Source: Daejeonia sp002484105 (GTDB lineage: Bacteria; Bacteroidota; Bacteroidia; Flavobacteriales; Weeksellaceae). From it: a stretch of DNA of 64,000 bases. Location of the stretch: NCBI RefSeq assembly GCF_051175565.1, contig NZ_CP195105.1:2418001-2482000 (forward strand), read 5' to 3'. Below the pieces are notes generated by a model. The model saw only the letters and a program-made list of their open reading frames with translations. It had not been told where the DNA came from and made no database searches. Position 1 is the first letter of the stretch; the number at the start of each line of letters is the position of its first letter. Shown here in pieces: positions 1 through 9,415 of this stretch. The position numbers and the translations under genes are program-made.

Positions 1-117
1 AAACTGATTGGCCTGGCCATCATTTATGTCGCCCCAATTGTCCTGAAATATGTACGCGAAAAACTCGATGAGTATCAGCGGAACAAAACCGCCTCGAGTA
101 TGGAAAAGCTTATCTGA
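1..117 (+). CDS. C-terminal end of an unidentified membrane-associated protein
   Basis: The reading frame is open from the window edge and stops with TGA at 115-117. The 38 visible residues start with a hydrophobic stretch (LIGLAIIYVAPIVLKYV) followed by a charged tail, so this looks like the last membrane helix and cytoplasmic end of a larger protein. The stop overlaps the stop of the convergent RNA methyltransferase by 8 bp. The family cannot be recognised from so short a piece. Confidence 0.6.
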   Translation, partial: KLIGLAIIYVAPIVLKYVREKLDEYQRNKTASSMEKLI

Positions 118-844
118 CTTTCCTTGAAAAAATTTCGCCCAGAATAATGGATGCTGCGACGGAAACATTCAGACTTTCCGTCTTTTTCTGATTTCCGAAC
201 CTTGGAATGCTGAGTCGCTTCTGAAGCTGCTGCCGTGTTTCCATACGCATACCATTACCTTCATTTCCCATAATCAGGTTGATATTTTCCGGAAACGCTG
301 CTTTATAAATATTATCCCCGTCCATATCCGTCCCCAGACTGATGTTGGGCGATGCCTGGAGAAACTCCGGCAGACTGGTATAAACAACATTTACCCTCGT
401 AAAAGATCCCATGCTGGCCTGTATTACTTTCGGATTGAATACATCAACCGAATCTTCACTGCAGACAATCTGCTCAATCCCGAACCAGTCGGCAAGACGG
501 ATCATCGTACCCATATTTCCCGGATCCTGTATCCCGTCCAGAACCAGATTAAAAACCGCATTTTTCATCAGTCTGCGTTCGGGAATATGACATAATGCTA
601 CCGAATCCTTCGGATGTTGAAGCTGACTGATTTTATGAAGTTCCTTATGATCAATACGCGTAATTTCTGCATCAAATCCATCGAGTAAATCAGGCTCTGT
701 ACTGAATATCTCGCGGACTTTAATATCAGAATTTTGGAGTTCCACAATGGTTTTATTACCTTCAACCAAAAACAAATTGTATTTTTGTCTGAACTTTTTT
801 TTGTCAAGAGACTGAATAACTTTAATTATATGAGCGGTAAGCAT
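110..844 (-). CDS. TrmH/SpoU-family 2'-O-ribose RNA methyltransferase
   Basis: Predicted S-adenosylmethionine-dependent methyltransferase of the SPOUT class, which methylates a ribose 2'-OH in rRNA or tRNA; the target nucleotide cannot be told. An N-terminal RNA-binding segment (FLVEGNKTIVEL) is followed by the three knot motifs: NLVLDGIQDPGNMGTMIRLA with the catalytic Asn-Gly-Arg surroundings, LIMGNEGNGM, and LSIPRFGNQKKTESLNVSVA. I use the ATG at 844, giving 244 residues, because homologues begin at this point; an upstream in-frame ATG at 961 would add 39 residues lying inside the divergent tamL. The start codons of the two divergent genes overlap by 15 bp, so their promoters must lie inside each other's coding sequence. 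Confidence 0.88.
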   Translation of the reverse strand: MLTAHIIKVIQSLDKKKFRQKYNLFLVEGNKTIVELQNSDIKVREIFSTEPDLLDGFDAEITRIDHKELHKISQLQHPKDSVALCHIPERRLMKNAVFNLVLDGIQDPGNMGTMIRLADWFGIEQIVCSEDSVDVFNPKVIQASMGSFTRVNVVYTSLPEFLQASPNISLGTDMDGDNIYKAAFPENINLIMGNEGNGMRMETRQQLQKRLSIPRFGNQKKTESLNVSVAASIILGEIFSRKVR

Positions 845-3412
845 ATCAGGAAATATCTCCAAAAGTATTATATATTTTTCTTCTCTGCAACCCTGCTGAT
901 TATTCTCGCAGCCTGCAGCACGACGAAGAAAATCCCGGCCGGAGAATATCTGCTCACCCACAACAGCTATCTATATACGGACAACCGCGATTTTTCTTCC
1001 GAATTGCCTGATTATGTAATCCAGAAACCCAACAAAAAACAGCTTTTTCTGCTGCCTGTGGGCCTGTGGTTTTACAATAAAACCAACCCTAAATACGATA
1101 CGATCCTGAACGAATATATGACCTACCCTTCCGAAATCAGGACCCAGAAACTGCGCGACTCCCTCTTCCTGAAATATGGCCATCCCGAATATAAAGGCAA
1201 AAGCCTGTTCAAGCAAAGAGTGCTGCACAATCTGAGTGAGGCTCCTGTGATCCTGAACCCGTCCAAAACTGCCGCAAGTGCTGATAACATCCGGAAAAGA
1301 CTGGTATACAGAGGTTTTTGGGACGCTAATGTCAGCTATAAAGAACACATGGACTCTGCTGCAAAAAAAGCACAGGTTGAATATCAAATAACCCATAATC
1401 TGCCGACACATATCAGCGAATATTATTATCATATTCCGGACAAAGGGGTAAAACAGATCTACGAATCTGTAAAAAACAGAACCATTGTGCGGGCGGGCGA
1501 CCGTCTTGACCAGACCAAGCTAGAAGATGAAGCCAAGAGAATCACGCAGCTGATGCGCGACCGGGGATATTATAAATTCAATGCATCAAACGAAGAAATT
1601 TACTTTACTGCGGATACCCTGAAAAGCCGAAAAAACGTCCCGCTGATTCTCGAAGTACACGGAGATTCGCTGCGTAAACCCTACAAAAAAACCACTATTG
1701 GAGACATCAAAGTCTATATACAGAATTCACTGAATGAAAATACAGCTGAACTCAAAAAGGACTCCGTTTTCGGGATCAGCTTCTATCAACGTGACGGGAT
1801 CTACAAGAACCGTGCTTTGTGGCGTGCCGTCATCCTGAAAAAAGGAACGCTTTATCAGCAGTATAATCTCGACCTCACCAAGAGGAACCTCACTGCAATG
1901 AACAATTTCTATGTTAATCCGGAAATTGATCTCAGAAAAGGATCAGACAGTATTCTTGATGTCAGCTACAGACTTGTCCCACTTCCAAAATATGAGTTCC
2001 GGATTACAAATGACCTTACCTATTCGCAGATTCTGAACTTTGGGATTGCACCCGCAATTGACCTAACAACAAGGAATATTTTCGGAGGTGCCGAAAACCT
2101 TACAACAAGTATTTCGGGTACTTTTGGCAGTGTCAAAAACCAGAAAAATACAGACAAGCGTGTCATTGCCTATGAACTTTCGGCACAAGCCAACCTCAAC
2201 TTCCCGAGGCTGCTGCTTCCCTTCAGATACCACAAGCTGATTCCGAAAAGATATTCGCCCACTTCATCCATCACACTCGGGACATCTGTACAGGATAATA
2301 TTGGACTGGGCCGTATCGGGTTCAATGCAGGACTGAACTATTACGCCAACGTCAATGATATCATCACACACAGACTTTCGCTCTTCAATACACAATTCAG
2401 TCTTACACGGAACAAAGAAAGGTATTACGACTATTTTCCCGGTGAGAAAGAGATTGTCCGGAATCTTCAAAACACGTATTTTGAAACGCATGCAGACGTA
2501 GGCACACAATACAACAATGGCACTCTGAATATTGATGAAGTGAACAATATCATTATGCAGGACGGCGAATTCGTCTCCAGTTTTGTCCTGAGCAGCACCG
2601 AAAACAGTGACCGTTTCAACTCTTTTATGCAATCCATTTACAACAAAGAGCGCCAGACAGAAGATGTTTTGATTACGTCCATGATTTATAATTTCATCTA
2701 TAACGAAATTGGTAAAAAACAGTACGAAAATCCTTTCTACTTCTCTGCCAAATTAGAAATTGCAGGCAATTTACTGGGCTTTCTCAGCAGAAAAGAAACA
2801 GACAACCTCGCTACCGGAAACTCCAAAATGATGTTCGGTATTCCGTATTCTCAGTTCATCAAATTTGATATTGATGTGCGGAAATATATCGCTTTTGCCA
2901 ACCGCAGCACACTTGTATTCCGACAATTTGTTGGTCTGGGAATTCCTTACGGAAACAGTACAGGAATGCCTTTTATCCGTTCTTATTTCAATGGGGGCTC
3001 CAACGACATCCGTGCATGGCGTGTTTTTGGCGGTCTGGGTCCATCCGATTCACAAGCCGATCAGAAGATCAGGATGTATGTAATGGACAATATGAAACTG
3101 ACCACAAATATAGAATACAGAATGCCATTTACCAGCATGTTCGAAGGTGCTCTTTTCATGGATGCCGGCAATATCTGGAGTGTAAAAAGCAAAAGCGGTC
3201 TGGATGACCAGTTCAAATTCAGTAAATTTCTGAGTCAGATGGGTGTAGGCACCGGTTTCGGACTGAGAATCAATATTGCATATATGACACTGAGACTGGA
3301 CGCAGCATATAAAGTCTATAATCCAAACATACCATCAGGAAGCCGCTGGGTGATCAGCAAATGGCAACCGCTGAAACCCGTCATCAATTTTGCTTTCGGA
3401 TATCCCTTCTGA
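830..3412 (+). CDS. tamL: TamL-like BamA/TamA-family outer-membrane lipoprotein
   Basis: An 860-residue outer-membrane protein of the Omp85 superfamily. A lipoprotein signal (hydrophobic stretch then LIILAAC at residue 29) is followed by POTRA-like repeats and a C-terminal beta barrel ending in GYPF, a terminal Phe typical of Bam-recognised barrels. In Bacteroidota such lipidated TamA relatives (TamL) act with TamB in outer-membrane assembly; tamB is not next door here. The start at 830 was chosen because it places the lipobox correctly; an upstream in-frame ATG at 734 would put 32 extra residues before the signal. Its 5' end overlaps the divergent RNA methyltransferase. Confidence 0.85.
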   Translation: MSGKHIRKYLQKYYIFFFSATLLIILAACSTTKKIPAGEYLLTHNSYLYTDNRDFSSELPDYVIQKPNKKQLFLLPVGLWFYNKTNPKYDTILNEYMTYPSEIRTQKLRDSLFLKYGHPEYKGKSLFKQRVLHNLSEAPVILNPSKTAASADNIRKRLVYRGFWDANVSYKEHMDSAAKKAQVEYQITHNLPTHISEYYYHIPDKGVKQIYESVKNRTIVRAGDRLDQTKLEDEAKRITQLMRDRGYYKFNASNEEIYFTADTLKSRKNVPLILEVHGDSLRKPYKKTTIGDIKVYIQNSLNENTAELKKDSVFGISFYQRDGIYKNRALWRAVILKKGTLYQQYNLDLTKRNLTAMNNFYVNPEIDLRKGSDSILDVSYRLVPLPKYEFRITNDLTYSQILNFGIAPAIDLTTRNIFGGAENLTTSISGTFGSVKNQKNTDKRVIAYELSAQANLNFPRLLLPFRYHKLIPKRYSPTSSITLGTSVQDNIGLGRIGFNAGLNYYANVNDIITHRLSLFNTQFSLTRNKERYYDYFPGEKEIVRNLQNTYFETHADVGTQYNNGTLNIDEVNNIIMQDGEFVSSFVLSSTENSDRFNSFMQSIYNKERQTEDVLITSMIYNFIYNEIGKKQYENPFYFSAKLEIAGNLLGFLSRKETDNLATGNSKMMFGIPYSQFIKFDIDVRKYIAFANRSTLVFRQFVGLGIPYGNSTGMPFIRSYFNGGSNDIRAWRVFGGLGPSDSQADQKIRMYVMDNMKLTTNIEYRMPFTSMFEGALFMDAGNIWSVKSKSGLDDQFKFSKFLSQMGVGTGFGLRINIAYMTLRLDAAYKVYNPNIPSGSRWVISKWQPLKPVINFAFGYPF

Positions 3413-3495
3413 TTCCAGAAAGTTATACTTTATTACAGCATAGCTCTCATTCTGAATGAACTGTAATTCCTTCTTAGATTCCTGTTTTCAATATT

Positions 3496-3612
3496 TTGAG
3501 TAAATTTTTATCGCTATTCGAGCCGGATTTTTTTCCGGTGCAGATACAGCTTTCGGAATCAAATGACTACATTCCTCTCGACATCACACTTTCAGAAGAG
3601 CATGAGTTATAG
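3496..3612 (+). pseudogene. Possible remnant of an unrecognised gene
   Basis: A 38-codon frame beginning with TTG gives a coherent-looking peptide (MSKFLSLFEPDFFPVQIQL...) that stops at a TAG; the same frame continues readable for about 45 more codons (TNYPNLFLTETFGTRWETGD...). It lies in the 670-bp gap between tamL and the patatin gene, with an IS remnant at the far side. I do not recognise a family. It could be a small gene or the decayed start of a larger one cut by the IS. Apart from this and the IS remnant at 3930-4027, I see nothing else in 3413-4085. Confidence 0.25.
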
Positions 3613-3929
3613 ACAAATTATCCGAATTTATTCCTTACCGAAACGTTTGGGACACGTTGGGAGACTGGAGATTGTATCTTGTATTTCATATTTAATCACC
3701 CCTTAAAAAACTATTTTCCCATTTTGGTTATTCATTTTCGGTAAGAATACCGATATTAGAATTTTGAGCCAATGAAGACTTTGTTCTCTGATTTGGTTCA
3801 ATACAAAATTCATCAACAATACAAAAAACATCTGTGTTTTTTCAAAGTTAATCATAGAAACACCTGTTAAACTACTGAAATCCATTAATTTAACACACTA
3901 CTATTCCCTTTTTTATGCAATATTATTTA

Positions 3930-4027
3930 CATCTTTATTAGGCGAACTCCGGCTGTTTGTATTTTTGAAGCATCTGAATAAAAAAAGTTAAGAGGTTTTT
4001 CAATATAGCACATGCTCAAGCACTCAC
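3930..4027 (-). mobile_element. Remnant of the left end of an IS4-family (DUF4372-type) element
   Basis: Read on the minus strand, this segment closely matches the left end of the element at 17244: both contain AGTGC-TGAG-ATG, then TATATTGAAAAACCTCT and AACTTTTTT, and then ATTCAG..C..CAAAAATACAAACA from the first transposase codons. After that the sequence diverges and carries stop codons. It is therefore a decayed insertion-sequence end, not an active copy. Confidence 0.6.
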
Positions 4028-4085
4028 TTTACTCAAAGTGCCGGATAGCTGTGATATACAGTATTTTTTTATTCAACTGACGAGA

Positions 4086-4883
4086 TCATTCCGTCCCGTT
4101 ACGTTTCTGAAAACCAATTTGAGAATAAGAATCCCGGGCAGCCTGATAACCAATATCAAAAATTTCGTCAAGAGTCTCCGATTTACGGTCGAACATGCCA
4201 AAACGCGCAAGTTTTTTGGAAGTAATGAACCAGTCGCAATACGAGAATTTATGAAGTTCGGTACGGTAAGACAGCAAATCATAGGATCGGGAAACCACCG
4301 ATTTAAGGGATTTCAGATCCGTAAGACAAACATCCTGCGGCGGCGAGACGAATACCCCAATCATCCTCTCGCAGTCGTTTTTGATAATATCTGCCGGGAA
4401 ATTATTCAGAACACCGCCATCGCTGTACATGGCATCTCCCACAATATAAGGCGTAGTAACTCCGGGAACCGAACACGAAGCGATAATAGCATCTTCGATA
4501 AGAAAATCATCTCCAAAAATCACCTGTGTACCAGACACCAGTTCCGTGGCAACAATTTTCACTCTCTTGTCAAGATCACCGATTTTCATATCTCCGAATA
4601 TAGGCTCCAGATAATTCCGGAAAATTTTGGAAGAGACAAGTCCCGGCTGGTTGAAAGCAAAATGTTTCCAGTTGAAAAAATAAACCGATTTGAAAAAATT
4701 CAGGATTTCTTCAGGTTTTTTTCCGATGGCGTACATCGATCCCACAATAGACCCTGCACTGCAACAAGCAAGGATATCAGGTTCTATCTGCATCTCGCTG
4801 AGAAATTTCAGCACCCCCGCATGGGCAACACCTTTTGTACCACCTCCCGAAAGCACAAGTCCGGTTTCCTTTTTATCTTTCAT
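4086..4883 (-). CDS. Patatin-like phospholipase with an atypical nucleophile elbow
   Basis: A 265-residue protein of the bacterial patatin/RssA family, predicted to hydrolyse acyl ester bonds of lipids. It has the oxyanion-hole motif SGGGTKGVAHAG near residue 12 and the Asp motif YSDGGVLNNFP that supplies the catalytic Asp of the Ser-Asp dyad. The nucleophile motif, usually GxSxG, reads C-C-S-A-G (ILACCSAGSIVG): the serine is kept but the first Gly is Cys. No signal peptide, so probably cytoplasmic. It lies 54 bp downstream of thiD on the same strand; no functional link is evident. Confidence 0.85.
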   Translation of the reverse strand: MKDKKETGLVLSGGGTKGVAHAGVLKFLSEMQIEPDILACCSAGSIVGSMYAIGKKPEEILNFFKSVYFFNWKHFAFNQPGLVSSKIFRNYLEPIFGDMKIGDLDKRVKIVATELVSGTQVIFGDDFLIEDAIIASCSVPGVTTPYIVGDAMYSDGGVLNNFPADIIKNDCERMIGVFVSPPQDVCLTDLKSLKSVVSRSYDLLSYRTELHKFSYCDWFITSKKLARFGMFDRKSETLDEIFDIGYQAARDSYSQIGFQKRNGTE

Positions 4884-4937
4884 GAATCCAAATATCCGAA
4901 AATCTTTCGGAAAAGAGCATTACGTAAAAATCAAATT

Positions 4938-5759
4938 TTACAGAAAGTTTTCGTTTTCCTCTCTTGCAGCCCCATGCCAGACCGGACCGATAAACTGATT
5001 AAACCGGAAACCTTTCCTGATGGCCGCTGTAACGAATTTTTTGGCAGCATGCACCGCCTCCGAAGTTGATAATCCTTTTGCCAACCCCGCTGTAACCGCC
5101 GCAGCAAAAGTACAACCGGCACCATGGTTGAATGGTGTATCCATCTTGGGAGCTTCGAGAAGAATGAAGGTTTTGCCGTCAAAGAAAACATCCGTTGCCT
5201 GCTGGGTTTCGAGAGCTTTGCCACCTTTTACTACGACCGTTTCTGCACCAAGGCTGTGAATTTTTTCTGCGGCTTCCTGCATTTCCTCCAAGGTTTTTGG
5301 AGTTCCTGATCCGGACAGCTGCCCGGCTTCAAAAAGATTAGGCGTAGTTACCTTTGCCAGCGGTATCAGGAGATCACGAATGGCTTCTGCACTGTCGGGC
5401 TGCAGAACCTCGTCATCACCTTTGCAAATCATGACAGGATCAATGACAACATTGTTCATTTTCCCTTTTTTAATGGCATTGGCAGCAACTTCAATCATAT
5501 CTACAGCGCCCAGCATCCCGGTTTTCAGAGCATCGACAGGTTGTCCGGAAAGTATGGTTTTCAGTTGTTCTTCTACCAGGGCAGCGCTGAAAGAGGTTAC
5601 GTTGTGTTTCCAGTTCTGATCCGGATCCATCGTTACGATACATGTGATGGCGGCAAGACCGAAAGTGCCGTATTCCTGGAATGTTTTGAGGTCTGCTTCT
5701 AGGCCTGCACCACCACTGGCATCTGAGCCGGCTATGGTAAGGGTTTTCTTTATTAACAT
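4938..5759 (-). CDS. thiD: Hydroxymethylpyrimidine/phosphomethylpyrimidine kinase
   Basis: Ribokinase-fold kinase that phosphorylates HMP and HMP-phosphate to HMP-pyrophosphate, the pyrimidine precursor of thiamin. Visible signatures are the N-terminal TIAGSDASGGAGLEADLKTF, the VVIDPVMICKGDDEVL segment and the C-terminal anion-hole motif FNHGAGCTFAAAVTAGLAKG. I start at 5759 (MLIKKTLTIAG), giving about 273 residues as usual for ThiD; an ATG 24 bp upstream is also possible. No other thiamin genes and no TPP riboswitch were seen nearby. Confidence 0.9.
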   Translation of the reverse strand: MLIKKTLTIAGSDASGGAGLEADLKTFQEYGTFGLAAITCIVTMDPDQNWKHNVTSFSAALVEEQLKTILSGQPVDALKTGMLGAVDMIEVAANAIKKGKMNNVVIDPVMICKGDDEVLQPDSAEAIRDLLIPLAKVTTPNLFEAGQLSGSGTPKTLEEMQEAAEKIHSLGAETVVVKGGKALETQQATDVFFDGKTFILLEAPKMDTPFNHGAGCTFAAAVTAGLAKGLSTSEAVHAAKKFVTAAIRKGFRFNQFIGPVWHGAAREENENFL

Positions 5760-5882
5760 GAATGGGTTATTTTGAAAGGACAAATTTAGAAGTTAATATT
5801 TTAACACAAATAAATATCTTCATAAAATATCGACAGCAGAAAAATCTTTACAAACAACTCCGAATCTACCGAAACTGGAGAT

Positions 5883-5990
5883 ATGAGAAAGATCATCCAT
5901 GACATCCACCTCGATGGTATAGAAAATATCAACTATCTTCACGCCATCAAAAGAGTCATCGGCATGATCAAAAAACCGTTCGCCAATTAA
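5883..5990 (+). CDS. Possible small protein, 35 residues
   Basis: A short frame, MRKIIHDIHLDGIENINYL... ending KKPFAN, sits 17 bp upstream of the CYTH gene on the same strand. It is basic and amphipathic and has no recognised family. The gap 5760-5882 holds nothing else evident. It could be chance or the remnant of a longer gene; support is only its position and its open frame. Confidence 0.25.
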   Translation: MRKIIHDIHLDGIENINYLHAIKRVIGMIKKPFAN

Positions 5991-6007
5991 ATAAAAAAAT
6001 TAAAATA

Positions 6008-6475
6008 ATGGGACAGGAAATAGAACGCAAATTCCTTGTTAAAGGAGACTTCAAACCATTTGCAACGAAAAGCACCCGAATTACTCAGGGCTATCTTTCT
6101 TCCGTACCGGAACGCGCTGTGCGCATCCGTGTGAAAGGAGACAAAGGCTATATCACCATCAAAGGTATCGGCAACCAAAGCGGTGTCAGTCGTTTTGAAT
6201 GGGAAAAGGAAATCTCCCTGGAAGATGCCGAAGCACTGCTGAAACTGTGCGAACCCGGCATTATTGACAAAACAAGATATATTGTACCCGCAGGCAACCA
6301 TACATATGAGATAGACGAATTCTATGGAGAAAACGAGGGACTTACCATTGCGGAAGTAGAACTGAACAACGAAAGCGAAGCCTTCAGCAAACCCGATTGG
6401 CTGGGGCAGGAAGTAACGGGCAACCCAAGATACTACAATGTTATGCTTATGAAAAACCCGTACAAAAACTGGTAG
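6008..6475 (+). CDS. CYTH-domain protein (triphosphate tunnel metalloenzyme)
   Basis: A 155-residue single-domain CYTH protein. It starts with the family signature EIERKFLV and continues with the alternating charged strands that line the triphosphate tunnel (RITQGYLS, RAVRIRVKGDKGYITIKG, KTRYIV, YEIDEFYGENEGL, AEVEL). Short bacterial members are usually inorganic triphosphatases; the assignment as a class IV adenylate cyclase is less likely. A further coherent frame runs on to about 6615 (ending PLILNFRS) without a start codon and may be a gene remnant. Confidence 0.85.
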   Translation: MGQEIERKFLVKGDFKPFATKSTRITQGYLSSVPERAVRIRVKGDKGYITIKGIGNQSGVSRFEWEKEISLEDAEALLKLCEPGIIDKTRYIVPAGNHTYEIDEFYGENEGLTIAEVELNNESEAFSKPDWLGQEVTGNPRYYNVMLMKNPYKNW

Positions 6476-6613
6476 CAACCATCTGAAAGAAGACAACATT
6501 TTTCTGTGCAAATCGTATCTGAAAAACATCAACACCATCACCCAGCAGTACCAGAATCTAAGGAAAATCATCAATGTCTCTACCGTATCGCCCCTTATCC
6601 TGAACTTTCGGAG

Positions 6614-7060
6614 TTAATATTTTTGTTTTTTCAGCAGATCAAGAACCTGGCAAATCTGACGTTCGCTGAGCAATCCTTCGTTCTGATATATAAGCCGGCC
6701 GGAAGGGTCAAAAACCAGCCACAGCGGGAAGCCTACAGCGGTGGTACTCTTCTGCATTACTTTTTCCAGAAAATCATTTCCGGAAACATATTCGGCACCG
6801 TTCCAGGAGAAGTGCAGAAGTTGCCGGGGCTGCCATTGCAGAAAATACACCTCTTCGGCAAGCCGCTTTTGCAATATTGGGTTTCCCTCCAGTTTCTTTT
6901 TCTGCATTTTACAATAGATGCAGTCTGCCGTGCTGATATTCATTACAACATAACGCTCTTCCTGATGCATCTTTTCGGAAAGATCAAGCATATCCAGCTG
7001 CGCATTCATAAGGTTCGGGACAAAAAGAGAAACAGCCAGCCACAAAAAAAACATTCGCAT
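6614..7060 (-). CDS. Exported thioredoxin-like protein
   Basis: A signal peptide (MRMFFLWLAVSLFVPNLMNA, cleavage before QLD) precedes a thioredoxin-like domain with the redox motif DCIYCKMQ and the later cis-Pro region VGFPLWLVFD. It probably acts in the periplasm as a disulfide reductase or chaperone. I start at 7060 to place the signal peptide; longer in-frame starts overlap the TonB receptor stop at 7116. It follows that receptor in the same direction, so it is probably co-transcribed and under the same iron-box control. The receptor plug itself has a Cys-x-x-Cys segment. Confidence 0.75.
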   Translation of the reverse strand: MRMFFLWLAVSLFVPNLMNAQLDMLDLSEKMHQEERYVVMNISTADCIYCKMQKKKLEGNPILQKRLAEEVYFLQWQPRQLLHFSWNGAEYVSGNDFLEKVMQKSTTAVGFPLWLVFDPSGRLIYQNEGLLSERQICQVLDLLKKQKY

Positions 7061-7115
7061 TTTGCTGCAGACCTTACTGTATAAAATAAAATTATTTTGC
7101 ATTCCGGAGAGGAGT

Positions 7116-9389
7116 TCAGAGTGAAAACCGCAGCCCAAGATATCCGGTTCTGCCCTGCTGTGGCGTATAGTTGTATTCTGTATCGAACTGCAGGCCGCCT
7201 TGCGCAGATGCCCGGTCGTTGAACGGATCGTCTACATTCACCAGCAAATGCTCCGGCACATAGTTGAATACATTTTTAATTCCCGCATACAGCTGGATTT
7301 TTCCGATTTTATATGTACCCTGTACGTTCATTTTCGTAAACCAGGGCGAACGCGCTGGACGCGGATCCGTCACAGATCCGGTTATATTTCCGGCATTATC
7401 CAAAATATCCATTGTGCCCTGTAAGGGAAGGAGCATCGGACCTTTCCAGTCACCGGTGATATCCACCGAAAATTTTCTGCTGAAATCATATCCTACACTG
7501 TAGACTCCCATCCATCTGGGCGAAAACTCGAAATCCCGCGCACGAATGGTATGCAGGGTAATATTCCCTTCTGCATCTCTGGGATACTCAAAAAGTTCGG
7601 CCTGGTTGAAAGAAATTCCACCGGTAATCTTAAGCGGAAAACTGAAATTCAGCGCAATATCGAGAGAAGCGCCAATATTACGGGCATATTCTTTTCCGTC
7701 GACATTAAAATACGTCAGTGTACGCTGGACATCGTTGCGAACAGGATAAATTTTATTGAAAAAATGCGTATAATATGTGGCTATATTATAGGTGAATCCA
7801 ATATTTTCTGTCGCAATGCGGCCTTCATAATCTATGGTTCCGCTGATGGATTTCTCAGGTTTCAGTGCTTCACCGAACTGGGCCTGATACTGACCACTGA
7901 GCGCACGGTGATCTTCACTGAAAATATTGACGACGCGATAGCCGGTTCCGATACTGGCCCGAAGCACATTGTCTTCCGCGGGAGTATATTTGAAAGCTAC
8001 ACGAGGAGAATGAACGGTATTTTTGTGGCCTCCGCTGGCAGATTCTGTTTTATCATAATCAAAACGGTATCCCAGAAGAAGGCTCGTTTTGTTACCTGTT
8101 TTCCAAAGATCCTGAACGAAGATGCCCGGCATTCTGGTTACAAACGGAAACGCGCCATTATCAGAAGCTATGGTATTGTCCTTAAACCACACATAGCGGT
8201 ATGTTGCACCTGCCAGAAGGCTGTGATTGCCGATAGTTTTGTCCCAGTAGCCCTGTCCGAAAAGCGTTTTCTGATGCGCCATAAATAGCTCTGTCCCATA
8301 GGCTGCATTCTGGTCATGCTGATTGTAGGAAGCCTGCAGCGTAATATTTTCGGGAACTGGAATTTCCCATTTTCCAACTGCCTCAAAGCGGCTTGTATAG
8401 ACGGATTCCTGGTATTTCATATCATCAGCAAATACAGCATCGGGATGAATACGTCTTACCTCTTCCATCCATACAGCTTTTTCGGCATCTGACATAAAGC
8501 GCGGAATTCTGAAACCCTTAGCGTATTTTGCATTGTAGATGGTATAACCGTTGGGCAATGCAGAATCTGGGTTACTGTCCGGAGCATAGAAATCTACAAA
8601 ACCACGGTCTTTTTTGTTCCATCCAAGTTCGCCACCATGGCGGTTTTCATTATAATACCTCATCGATATACCGGCAGTTTTATCATTTTTCTGTTTTATA
8701 TTCCATTTGTTGAATACTGATATTCTTTTCTGCAGCGTTTTGTCCATAAAACCATCATGATCCTGGTCTTTTGGGGTATTGTAATTATAAGCATCCACCG
8801 CCAGCATGGTTGAAATATTCTTTCCTACTCTGGCTCCAAAACCTAAATTTCCGGTCAGTTCGCCCCAGGTGGAATTGTTGTAATCCAGAAAAAAATGCGG
8901 GGCATTTTCGGGCTTTTTCGTGATGATGTTGATCACTCCACCAATAGCCTCCGAGCCATATAGTGATGATGCAGGCCCCTTAACAATTTCGATACGCTCT
9001 ACAATACTGTTCGGGATCCCGCTCAGCCCATAGACTGTGGAAAGCGAACTGACGATAGGCATTCCGTCAATCAAAACCATTGTATAAGGTCCTTGCATAC
9101 CGTTGATTCCAATATCGGAAGTATTACACATATTACAGTTGACCTGTGGATTCAGCCCATTAATCTGATAGAGAGCATCCAGAATATTGGAGGTTGGGTT
9201 TTTCAGAAAAAGTTTAGATGAAATAACCGTTACCGGTACAGGACTTTCAGATTTATGCACTTGTTTCATGGTTCCCGTCATTACGACTTCTTCAATTTCC
9301 CGGGCACTCTGTTTCTCACCGTTCGTCTGTGCTACTGCCCAAAATCCAAACAAGCAAAGTGAAACGCCGAGATTAAATCTTTTATGCAT
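7116..9389 (-). CDS. TonB-dependent outer-membrane receptor (ferric siderophore or metal type)
   Basis: A 757-residue receptor with a signal peptide (MHKRFNLGVSLCLFGFWAVAQ), a plug domain (EEVVMTGTMKQVHKSESPVP; MVLIDGMPIVSSLS; IVKGPASSLYGSEAIGGVIN) and a C-terminal 22-strand barrel ending in LGLRFSL. The plug contains NCNMCNTSDIGING, a Cys pair common to one subgroup. It should import an iron complex or similar ligand using TonB energy; the ligand cannot be told from sequence. A DtxR-like iron box overlaps its promoter at 9416-9446 and a thioredoxin-like gene follows it, which supports a metal-related role. Confidence 0.88.
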   Translation of the reverse strand: MHKRFNLGVSLCLFGFWAVAQTNGEKQSAREIEEVVMTGTMKQVHKSESPVPVTVISSKLFLKNPTSNILDALYQINGLNPQVNCNMCNTSDIGINGMQGPYTMVLIDGMPIVSSLSTVYGLSGIPNSIVERIEIVKGPASSLYGSEAIGGVINIITKKPENAPHFFLDYNNSTWGELTGNLGFGARVGKNISTMLAVDAYNYNTPKDQDHDGFMDKTLQKRISVFNKWNIKQKNDKTAGISMRYYNENRHGGELGWNKKDRGFVDFYAPDSNPDSALPNGYTIYNAKYAKGFRIPRFMSDAEKAVWMEEVRRIHPDAVFADDMKYQESVYTSRFEAVGKWEIPVPENITLQASYNQHDQNAAYGTELFMAHQKTLFGQGYWDKTIGNHSLLAGATYRYVWFKDNTIASDNGAFPFVTRMPGIFVQDLWKTGNKTSLLLGYRFDYDKTESASGGHKNTVHSPRVAFKYTPAEDNVLRASIGTGYRVVNIFSEDHRALSGQYQAQFGEALKPEKSISGTIDYEGRIATENIGFTYNIATYYTHFFNKIYPVRNDVQRTLTYFNVDGKEYARNIGASLDIALNFSFPLKITGGISFNQAELFEYPRDAEGNITLHTIRARDFEFSPRWMGVYSVGYDFSRKFSVDITGDWKGPMLLPLQGTMDILDNAGNITGSVTDPRPARSPWFTKMNVQGTYKIGKIQLYAGIKNVFNYVPEHLLVNVDDPFNDRASAQGGLQFDTEYNYTPQQGRTGYLGLRFSL

Positions 9390-9415
9390 ATAAATCAGTT
9401 CTAAAATTTCATTTG

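Noticed and set aside
4038..5069. A 343-codon plus-strand frame opposite the patatin gene
   Set aside because: It is the complement of the well-supported patatin gene and has no recognisable protein signature.
5760..5882. TPP riboswitch upstream of thiD
   Set aside because: The conserved CTGAGA and ACCTGATC segments are absent.
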